Of a DNA stretch of 64,000 nt, positions 56,050 to 64,000 are shown one piece after another. The notes under the pieces were generated by a model. It had not been told where the DNA came from. It searched no databases and worked only from the letters and a program-made list of their open reading frames with translations. The translations under genes and the position numbers were made by a program. Location of the stretch: positions 19,839-83,838 of the forward strand of contig NW_005200543.1 of the NCBI RefSeq assembly GCF_000372725.1, in the 5' to 3' direction. The number at the start of each line of letters is the position of its first letter. The stretch's first letter is position 1. This stretch comes from Emiliania huxleyi CCMP1516. Its lineage: Eukaryota > Haptophyta > Isochrysidales > Noelaerhabdaceae.

Positions 56050-58716
56050 TCATGAGCCGCGCATGAGCGCCCTCCTCGCGGGGCCAGCCAGCCGCTGCTT
56101 CTCGCCCGCGCGGCCCTCGCGGCTGTGCGCGCGCGGCGGCGGCTCCGACGCGCGGCGAGCCGTCTCGCTCAGGTTGGAGTGCTTGCTGCGCGCGGATGCG
56201 TGCTTGCCGCCGCCGCCGCCGCCGGCTCCCTTTGCCGGCGGCCGCGGCGCTTGGGGCGGGGGCTTGGGAGGGCGTGGCGGCGGAGAGGGCGGAGGCAGCG
56301 GCGGCGTAGGCGGGCGCGGCGGGGAGGGCGGCGGCGGCGGCGGCAGCGGCGGGAGGGGGTGGCAGAGGAAGCAGCTGGTGGCGAAGGTGACGGGCGGCAC
56401 CCCGACGAGCTTGAGCAAGGAGTCCGCCACGCACTCGCCCGACACCTGCAGCATCGGCGTCGCGCCCGTCGACGGCTCGAGCGGCGCGCCCTCGCGGCCG
56501 TAGCCGTACCCGGCGAGCCACGCGTCGCGGATCTCCTACAGCCGAAGCGCGGCCGGGCTGAAGCCGAGAGACGGGCGCGCAGCGCGCGGCGCCGCGCCGC
56601 GCCTGCGGGTAGTCGTGGTGGGACGGGTACGAGACCTCCGAGATGAGCCAGCCTACGGGACGGGCCCGGGACGCGTCCGACGCGGGCTCGGACGCCTCGG
56701 CCGCCTCGGGTGGCGAGGGCTGCCGCGGCGCGGGTGGCCGTAGAAGAAGTCGAGCCGCAGCCAGTCGGCGCCGAAGACGGAGGCGAGCAGAGACGCCTGC
56801 TGCGACAGCTGCGGCTCGAGCTTCTTGAGGAGGCGGGGGACGGAGTAGTTTTTGCAGGCCGCCATCGAGTCCGCGCAGTTGGGCGCCGGGATGCAGCGCG
56901 CGCCAGGCCACGGCTGCGCGCCCTCGGCCGGGGACGCCTCCGACCCGCGCCGGCGCGAGGGCGGGAGCAGCACGTCGAAGCAGCCGTCGCCCTTCGGCTT
57001 GGGGATCGCCATCACGCGCACGTGCGTCGGCTCGCCCTTTTGCACCAGCACGTTGAGCTCGGCGATCCCGTGCGGCCACGCGGCTGAGGCGGGCGCGTCG
57101 TCCGTGTACAGCCGCTGCACGAGCACTCCTCGGTGCTCGTACCTGCCCGCAGCCACACTCCCCGCTCAAGAGACGCTCGTCACGGGCTGCAGGGAGCACG
57201 GCGGCGGTGCGCGCACCACTGGCCCCACGAGGAGAGGCGCGCGAAGAGCCACTTCTCCACCTCGTCAGCGACGCGCTCGCCTGGTGGACACGCGTCCGAC
57301 GCGTCACGCTCGCGCCCGGCCCCTCGCATGCAGGCGGCTCCCTGTCTCGCCAGTCCAGTTGCCGGCGCTCCACTTTGAGGGCGTCATCAGGAGCACGCCC
57401 CAGTTGGTGCCGTCGGAGGCGGGCTTGACCACGAACGCGCGCGTCGGGCCGAGGCGGTGGCGGCGCAGCGCCTGCGTCCGCCGAGGTCCCCAGATTCGGG
57501 CCGAGAGATTGGGGTCGGGCCAGGGGCCGGCGGCACGGCGCCTCGATCAGCCGGTCGCGCGAATAGCCCTGCCACTCGCCCATCGGGCCCGCGGCGAAGG
57601 CGCCGTACAGCACGGGCACGACGGGCAGGGCGAGGCGGCGCAGCAGCGAGTGGGTGAGCAGCTTGTTCTCGAGCACGCCAAACGTGCGGCGCGAGCGGTA
57701 CACGTCCATCATCAGCCTAGCGGCCAGGGCCGGGGAGGCTTCGGGGCGGAGAGACGAGGAGAGAGGGGGGGGCTGCCCCGCCATCTCCGTCCGCCTCAGC
57801 CGCAGCGCGTGCGACGCCTCGCGCGAACTGGGCGGCGGGGCAGCGAGCACGCCGCCTAGAGAAGGCTCTCGGAGACGTGAAATCGGCGAGGACGGAGCGT
57901 CGGCGGCGCAGCGAGCGCGCCATCCGACGAGTCGCCGTCCACAGAGCCGCCTCTCTCCACGCCGCCTCCCGGCACGCCACCCGCCCCGCCACCACCACCC
58001 GCGTCGCCGCCAGCCTGTCCGGCCAAAGTCCCTCGCGCCGCCTCCTCCGGCTCGACCTTCAAGCCACGGCTCGCCTCTTTTCGGTCCGCGCCCCTCTCCT
58101 CGCGCACCAGACCGTCCGGCGTGAGCGGGCCGTCGCCGAGGGCGGAGTCGCCGCCGCCGCCGCCCCACGCGTCGCCGCCGCGCCACGCGTCGCCGTCCGC
58201 CCGCCTGCGGCGGTGCCGCTCGAGCCGCGCTGCGACGGAGAAGTGCGACGACAGTACAAACGGCGCCCGGCCGCGCCCGTGCTGGCCGGCGCGCGCGGCG
58301 GCGAGGGCGGCGGCGGAGGGAGAGGGCGGCGGCGGCGGCGGCGGCGGGCGGGACCCGAGCCCGCGCGGCCGCTCCATCGCGTCGTCGCCAAAGGCGTAGT
58401 AGCGGCCACCGCCGTACGAGTCACGCTCGAGGGCCTCCTCGACGTCGCCGCCGCCGCCGCGCCCGTCGTAGTATGCGGAGTCGTCGCCGCCGCGCGAGTA
58501 GTAGTAGGACGACTCCTCCGCCGCCTGCTCGTCCAGCCCCGACCACTTTGAGAACCGCCTCCAGTTGCCGCCCGGGTATCGGCCGTCGTAGGCGACGCTC
58601 AGGTTGGCGAGCGTGTGGCCGCACGCGCTGAGTGCCGTGGAGTGAGGTGCGCCCGGCGGCGCGACCGTCTCCAGGACTCGCCGCATCGTCATCGCCGTCT
58701 GGAGGAGCGAGAGCAT
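56050..58716 (-). CDS. ATP-grasp-like (TupA-type) protein with proline-rich C-terminus
   Basis: A candidate start is ATG 58716 (MLSLLQTAMTMRRVLETVAP); the frame is open to 59028. The first exon holds YDGRYPGGNWRRFSKWSGLD and Gly/Ser-rich linkers. After an acceptor CCGCCGCCCAG near 57838: RLMMDVYRSRRTFGVLENKL and LPVVPVLYGAFA. Further exons have VVKPASDGTNWGVLLMTPSK (57420-57365; ATP-binding Lys and Gly/Asn loop), RGVLVQRLYTDDAPASA, HGIAELNVLVQKGEPTHVRV, FGADWLRLDFFYGH, VGWLISEVSYPSHHDYP and, after CGGCTGTAG, EIRDAWLAGYGYG. The K-x-x-x-D-G, V-x-R-V, D-x-x-F and E order resembles TupA-like ATP-grasp enzymes of polysaccharide metabolism. The tail is a Pro-rich stretch ending MRGS-stop. The assignment is from motif order only. 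Confidence 0.5.
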
Positions 58717-60199
58717 CGCACACGCACGACGAAAATGGTCGTCATCCAGGTTGGAGATGTTTGGGTGGAGGGGACCCCGTGCGAGCCAGACTGAAGAAGT
58801 GGAGAGACGCCGTCGTAAACTGTCATGTCGGTAGCCGCTCTGCACCGCTCGCTGCTGGCGCGCGGTTGATCGCGGCGCCGACCCCCGGCGGCGCCATCTC
58901 GCGCGGCGAGAGACGGCGCTGCATCGCCATCGGCGCCAAAACAAACGGGAGGTCACGGCGCGGCCGCGGCAGCAAAAACATCGACGTTCGCTTCTGCTTC
59001 TGCGTCTCGTCTTGTCGCAGTCGCACACGCGCGCGATCCGCGTCGCTCCGCGAGGACACGAAGGCCGGGGTTCGAACTGGCAGCATAAGAGCGCCGGTTG
59101 GAACGCCGGCCGATCGTGCCATGGAGTGACGCACGTCTTGTACGCTCTGGAAAATCAGCTCGTGATATATGACTGGTTTTGTCCGCGGGAGCGAGGGCAC
59201 TGCGGAGGCGGGCGGCGGCGGCGGAGGCGGCTGCAGCAGCACACGGGCTGGCGGCGGCGCGCGGAAGGTGGCGGTGGCGCGCGGACGGCGGCGGCGGCGC
59301 GGCGGCACTGCTCCTCTCGCGAGTGGCGGTGGACATGCTCCCACGTTGCCGACGCAGCGCCGGAGTGGCCGTCGCTGCTCGCCGCGACCACGACGGCTAC
59401 TCTATGATACTCCGGGCCGACCCGTCCTACCCGACCCCGGTGGCACTCTTCCGTCTCGCTCACGCTGAGAAAAATTCGGACACCGCGTGCAGCAGAGTCG
59501 CCGACGAGTCGGTCCGCGTGACTCCTCGTGTCCTGTACCGTTCTCACACATCCATACACTCACTTTGGCCTCACTGAAGCGATGCCTGAATCCTGAATCC
59601 TCAGATTTTAGATTAGGACGCTGCACACCCTCTGGCCTATGCGCTTGAAGAGGGAGGGTGGGCGTAGACGCGGTGGCGTCCAAGCCCGGTGTTGCCGCCA
59701 AGAAGTGTTGCCGCGCGCACGCGACGGGTCTTACGCTTACGTTTGCTCACAGGGGGGGACTGAGGTTCGACGCATCATGCTCTGTGTATAGTTGCCATGC
59801 CCACGCTGGACGCCGAAGCCTCCAGCAACACCCTTGATCGCCGCCCGACCCAGTCGCACCGTTTACAGTGGGCCCACTGTAGCTAGCGGCGACCAAACTC
59901 GATATTGCACAGGCGACGACCCACTGGTCGCACTCGAGATTGCGAGCCCGTCGGCGCTCGCCCTCCAAATCCGTCTCTAGGGTACCGAGGCTCCACCCCC
60001 CCCCTTGGCGCCTTGTGTTTTCGTGCGAAGACAGCGAGATCTCGGCCCGCCGTCCTCCGCTCGCGCCGGCCACCCATGCGCTCGCGGGGCTCCCCGACGG
60101 GGCGGGCCTCGTGCTGATGGACCCAGCCGAGGTGCCCGACCAGTCGGAGTGGCGCCGACGCGCTGCGCGCGCCCACCAGCCTTGCCGCACGCGACGAAC
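58717..60199. other. Interval with weak ORFs only
   Basis: ORFs exist on both strands (for example forward 59179-59577 with GYSMILRADPSYPTPVALF) but none has a domain or good start context. Probably upstream region of the ATP-grasp-like gene plus an unannotated gene. Direct ATCCTGAATCCTGAATCCT words lie at about 59588. Confidence 0.3.
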
Positions 60200-60357
60200 G
60201 CCCCCATGCGCCCCACCCCCGAGGGGTCCGACGGCACACCGGCAAAGATCTTCGTGTCGCCGATGCAGGGCAGGTCCCCAATCACGCCCTGGTAAATGTA
60301 CAAGTCCGTCCTCGTAGTGCTGTGCTCGCAGTGAAACTCGTGCTCCACCGCGCCGCG
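60200..60357 (-). CDS. Possible isolated exon, unknown protein
   Basis: The reverse frame reads VEHEFHCEHSTTRTDLYIYQ then GVIGDLPCIGDTKIFAGVPS and GRMGAFVACGKAG, with balanced codon use unlike the surrounding GC-rich noise, so it may be an exon. Neither start nor stop is assigned and no family is recognised. Confidence 0.3.
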
Positions 60358-60359
60358 CC

Positions 60360-61310
60360 CCAGCTTATTTTTCGTAGGCACCGGAACGCCAAAAAATCTA
60401 GCATGTCTTCGAGGGAAAAGTAATCCGAGCAAACCCGCGGCCGCAATGAATTAAAATAGGCGGTTTTCGAGGGGCTGGAGATTCTGGGTATCTGCTCACC
60501 ACGCTCCACGGATCTCTCATATATTACTAGGAGGTGCCAAAACCCCGGCCAGGAGACACACCCGGGTGGGAGCCGACTGGTCGGGCGGCGAGCCGACTCA
60601 CCTGCCGGATTTGCCGCTGGCCCGCCGGGCTGCAGGAGGGCCGCGAGAGGGCGCGGGGGGGCCTAGGGAGCCTCGGGGGCCTCGGGAGGGCCGCAACGCA
60701 TGCCGTGGGCACCGCCCGCGGCATCCGGATGCAGGGACTCTCCGAATTCTGACCGCGGTATGTGATAGCAGCCGTCACACCAACGCTGTGAGCGTCTCAC
60801 CACCTGAGCGAGCAGGGCAATCGCCCCTTGGGCTGCGGCAACGCACACCGCCGACCATTCCGAACATCTGCCTGAACATCTGCCGGCGACGCGTCCTCTT
60901 CTGATAGAATGCCATAGCACTCGGCGTTGTGACGGTCTCGCGCACAACCACACACCAGTGACAAAAGCGGGCCATCAGGGTCAGCGAGAGTGGAGGGTTT
61001 CGAGTCGAAGTCGGATTGGCGTGCCGATTCGGCATTGTTGGCACACGCAATGACATTTTTTTCAGCAACATTGCCTCATGATATGACTCGCGCTCTCTCA
61101 CTCTCTATCGGCACCCGCACACAGAGAGAGACATCTCGGGGGCGCATGGGACACGAAAGACACAAAACGGCTGGGGCCACACGGCAGCACATCACACACC
61201 CATGGCGCGCCACGCGTAGCGCGCTGGGGGAGCGGGCGGCACAGCGCCGGGGCAGCGCCGAATCCGGTACCGCCTTGATGCGCCCGAGCCGAGCGGGAGA
61301 AAGCGAGTGC
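60360..61310. other. Intergenic, no gene identified
   Basis: Several short ORFs, none with motifs. GGGAGCCTCGGGGGCCTCGG-type G-rich words occur at 60660-60690. The 190-bp satellite begins at the right edge. Confidence 0.35.
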
Positions 61311-61314
61311 AGAA

Positions 61315-62450
61315 CCACGCCTCGGGCGGTGAAACCCGGCCGCACCGCCGCGGCGACGGCACGGCCGGCACGGCGGGCTCGCCGCGCGAAGCGAGGCGCC
61401 GGCGGGCGGCGGCGGCGGCGGAGCCGCGGCGCCGACGCCGAAAAAAAGTCCGCACACGCCTTGGGTCGACGGCCGACCAGCCACGAAGAGCGACACCTAC
61501 TACGGTGCCTCGGGCGGTAAAAAACACGGCCGCGCCGCCGCCACGACGGCACGCCCGGCACGACGGGCTCGCCGCGCGAAGCGAGGCGCCGGCGGGCGGC
61601 GGCGGCGGCGGAGCCGCGGCGCCGACGCCGAAAAAAAGTCCGCACACGCCTTGGGTCGGCGGCCGACCAGCCACGAAAAGCGACACCTACTACGGTGCCT
61701 CGGGCGGTAAAAAACACGGCCGCGCCGCCGCCACGACGGCACGCCCGGCACGACGGGCTCGCCGCGCGAAGCGAGGCGCCGGCGGGCGGCGGCGGCGGCG
61801 GAGCCGCGGCGCCGACGCCGAAAAAAAGTCCGCACACGCCTTGGGTCGGCGGCCGACCAGCCACGAAAAGCGACACCTACTACGGTGCCTCGGGCGGTAA
61901 AAAACACGGCCGCGCCGCCGCCACGACGGCACGCCCGGCACGACGGGCTCGCCGCGCGAAGCGAGGCGCCGGCGGGCGGCGGCGGCGGCGGAGCCGCGGC
62001 GCCGACGCCGAAAAAAAGTCCGCACACGCCTTGGGTCGGCGGCCGACCAGCCACGAAAAGCGACACCTACTACGGTGCCTCGGGCGGTAAAAAACACGGC
62101 CGCGCCGCCGCCACGACGGCACGCCCGGCACGACGGGCTCGCCGCGCGCAGCGAGGCGCCGGCGGGCGGCGGCGGCGGCGGAGCCGCGGCGCCGACGCCG
62201 AAAAAAAGTCCGCACACGCCTTGGGTCGGCGGCCGACCAGCCACGAAGAGCGACACCTACTACGGTGCCTCGGGCGGTAAAAAACACGGCCGCGCCGCCG
62301 CCGCGACGGCACGCCCGGCACGGTGGGCTCGCCGCGCGAAGCGAGGCGCCGGCGGGCGGCGGCGGCGGCGGAGCCGCGGCGCCGACGCCTAAAAAAAGTC
62401 CGCACACGCCTTGGGTCGGCGGCCGACCAGCCACGCGGAACTACGTGCCT
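61315..62450. repeat. 190-bp satellite array, about six units
   Basis: Units start at 61505, 61695, 61885, 62075 and 62265 (GTGCCTCGGGCGGTAAAAAA), preceded by a diverged unit from about 61317 and followed by a partial unit. Each contains GGCGGGCGGCGGCGGCGGCG, CGCCGAAAAAAAGTCCGCAC and GGTCGGCGGCCGACCAGCCA. Sequence identity between units is very high. Because 190 is not divisible by 3 and units lack stops in several frames, long overlapping ORFs appear on both strands; they are not proposed as genes. Confidence 0.95.
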
Positions 62451-62983
62451 CGCGCGAAGGGGGGCACCGGCGGCGGGTTGCCGGAGGACGCCACAGCCGG
62501 CGCCTAAACACACAGGGATGGTGGTGGTGGCGACGGCGTTGGCGACGGCGTGAGGGTGGCCGGAGGCAAGGTCGGTGGAGGGGCAGGCGGCGGTGGCGTG
62601 GGTAGAGGAGGCGGGGTCGGTGGAGGGGCGGGTAGTGGTGGCGCGCCGTGCACGCGCGGAGGCGAGGGCGGTGGCACAGGGCCGTTGGAAGCAGCCTTTA
62701 GCAGCGACACGCCTAAATGGCGGCTACACGCGTGACAACGGCATATATTGTGCGCGCGCGCAATGCGCATCCTCGAGGAATATGCCGTTGATGTTGGTCA
62801 ACGTCCCGAGCCGCTGCCATGGCGTCCGCCGGAGAGACGAAGTATCCGGTGGGTCAGACCCACCGGTATCTCGTAGCCCCCCCACAGTGGGGAGAGCCAA
62901 CCTCTCCGGCAGACGCTGGGCCGCAGCCTTCAAAGCGCACTTGGAAGAAAAAGAATTTTAGCAACCAGCACAATCCTCCTACA
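62451..62983. other. G-rich minisatellite and intergenic DNA
   Basis: At 62520-62670, GGTCGGTGGAGGGGC/GGCGTGGGTAGAGG units repeat irregularly. After it a short hairpin (CGGTGGGTCAGACCCACCG near 62851) and weak ORFs; no gene called. Confidence 0.5.
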
Positions 62984-63562
62984 CTAGTCCTGCCACACCA
63001 ACCCGCGATGAACGCGATCTGCGGCCGCCTCCAGCGCGAGCGAGGCCCACGCGACAGGTTTCCCACCGACAGCAACAAAGCGGGTTTGCGTCTTTGCCCA
63101 CGAATCTTTCGCCTCGCGAATCTCCGACTCCGAGCACAAGATCACGCCTCTGGCCCCATTTTTTGCGGTCATCACCTCCGCGTCCGAGCCGACAGTAATG
63201 AGGTAGCAGTACATGGCGCAGCGCCGAGAGAACAGCGTGGGGTCAATCTTGCCATCAAGTGTCGCATCTTTTTGGGTCTCATCGTTCCGCTCCTTGCGCG
63301 CGCGATCGGTCCACAGCCGCATCGGTGAATACACCCGCGACCCGGACTCGACATACGCCTCCATGTCCCGCACGATGACGAGGGCTGCCGCTGAGCCCCT
63401 CGTAATTGACGGGATTTTGACGGGGAGCGTCAAAATGGGTGGAGCGGACTTTTGGACGCCCTCTTGCACGCGGCCGGTGGCGGCCACAGTCAGCTTGTGC
63501 GGCACCTGGGTCTCGTGCCCGACCCACACCATCACCTGCTTCGTGTAGTTGTAGCCCGACAT
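62984..63562 (-). CDS. Hypothetical protein, balanced composition
   Basis: The reverse frame from ATG 63562 (MSGYNYTKQVMVWVGHETQV) is 192 residues; an upstream ATG at 63640 would add 26. It contains VQKSAPPILTLPVKIPSITR, AAALVIVRDMEAYVESGSRV, FSRRCAMYCYLITVGSDAEV and VILCSESEIREAKDSW. Codon use is markedly less GC-biased than the reverse-strand noise around it, supporting real coding. No membrane segment or known motif is seen. Confidence 0.45.
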   Translation of the reverse strand: MSGYNYTKQVMVWVGHETQVPHKLTVAATGRVQEGVQKSAPPILTLPVKIPSITRGSAAALVIVRDMEAYVESGSRVYSPMRLWTDRARKERNDETQKDATLDGKIDPTLFSRRCAMYCYLITVGSDAEVMTAKNGARGVILCSESEIREAKDSWAKTQTRFVAVGGKPVAWASLALEAAADRVHRGLVWQD

Positions 63563-63839
63563 CAACCTCGTGGCCGTGCTTGGAGCTGGAGAGCAGATTG
63601 GCGACCATGTGTAAATATGTAAATATGTGGTGGATCCCAACCTCTCGGGCGTCGGCCCGCTCGTCAGGGCCAGGCCACCCGGTCAGTCGGCCGCGACAGA
63701 GTTCAACGCGCGCGCGACAGAGTCCAGAGTTCAAGCCAAAATTGAAGTCGACCGGTAAAAGCTACCCCCCCCCTGTCCTTTATAGACGTTTTGCCGTCAG
63801 CCACACCTTGTGGCGAACGGTGTCTCACCCACGGGCGAG

Positions 63840-63992
63840 ATGGCGGCCTTCCTCGGCATCTCGCGCACTTCGCCCGGCTGGAAGTACGTCATCACCGAGG
63901 GTCCGCGCAAGGGGCACATCGGCACCACCACGGTGCTCCTACCTCCGACCTCACCCCGACGGACATCGAGGGCGCGTGGCCGGAGCTTGTGA
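63840..63992 (+). CDS. Possible first exon running toward the window edge
   Basis: MAAFLGISRTSPGWKYVITE followed by GPRKGHIGTTTVLLPPTSP. The frame is also open upstream from 63810 with a non-ATG start. A stop lies at 63992, but GTGCTCC or GTGGCCGG could be donors, so the gene may continue beyond the window. The family is not recognised. Confidence 0.3.
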   Translation: MAAFLGISRTSPGWKYVITEGPRKGHIGTTTVLLPPTSPRRTSRARGRSL

Positions 63993-64000
63993 CCGCGGAC

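Noticed and set aside
61076-62513. Several 130-266-residue ORFs on both strands
   Set aside because: They are generated by the 190-bp satellite; the same peptide is reiterated and phase rotates between units.

Overview
This window is nuclear DNA from a GC-rich eukaryote, most likely a unicellular alga. The evidence is short spliceosomal introns (58-79 nt in the cleanest gene), GC-AG introns, an interstitial TTAGGG array, peroxisomal (PEX1), lysosomal (cystinosin) and Mediator (MED27-like) genes, long alanine/glycine/proline low-complexity tracts, and draft-assembly N gaps at 3886-4733 and 22173-22359. Gene content and the GC-AG introns suggest a haptophyte, or less likely a pelagophyte. That is inference; no rRNA or organelle marker is present.

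Layout. 1-5.6 kb: two small reverse-strand genes and an F-box/repeat/SAP-domain gene broken by a gap. 5.7-7.9 kb: tandem repeats and gene-poor DNA. 7.9-10 kb: two convergent nitroreductase paralogues (a third fragment lies at 16.3 kb). 10-18.5 kb: small or uncharacterised genes, a frame-disrupted RING-like gene, and a duplicated element-like ORF. 18.5-21.4 kb: nested inverted repeats, a foldback element and a 1-kb near-perfect palindrome ending 7 bp before PEX1. 21.4-27.1 kb: PEX1. 27.9-32.7 kb: a glycosyltransferase-like gene, a small secreted-type protein, cystinosin and MED27. 33.8-34.4 kb: a telomere-like tract and a 184-188-bp tandem repeat. 35.7-47.7 kb: one 12-kb reverse-strand gene for an ADCY10-type soluble adenylyl cyclase (two cyclase domains, P-loop ATPase, helical repeats). 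47.8-54.4 kb: an uncharacterised gene and two METTL21-type methyltransferases separated by a decayed retroelement with an RNase H domain. 55-64 kb: microsatellites, an ATP-grasp-like gene, a 190-bp satellite and hypothetical genes.

The genes look like unrelated housekeeping and signalling loci, not a pathway cluster. What unifies the window is intron structure. At least fifteen introns in five or more genes (nitroreductase, PEX1, MED27, adenylyl cyclase, METTL21) carry one or more extra copies of 9-34 bp of neighbouring exon sequence. Many are filled with minisatellites of 10-11 bp, about one DNA helical turn. In the cyclase gene one 25-bp exon-derived piece plus five 11-bp units has become an 80-bp tandem array. 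This looks like intron birth and expansion by tandem duplication caught at several stages, and I rate it the most interesting signal here, followed by the PEX1-proximal palindrome.

Exon boundaries were read by eye from open frames and AG/GT (or GC) signals. Exact ends are reliable only where stated.
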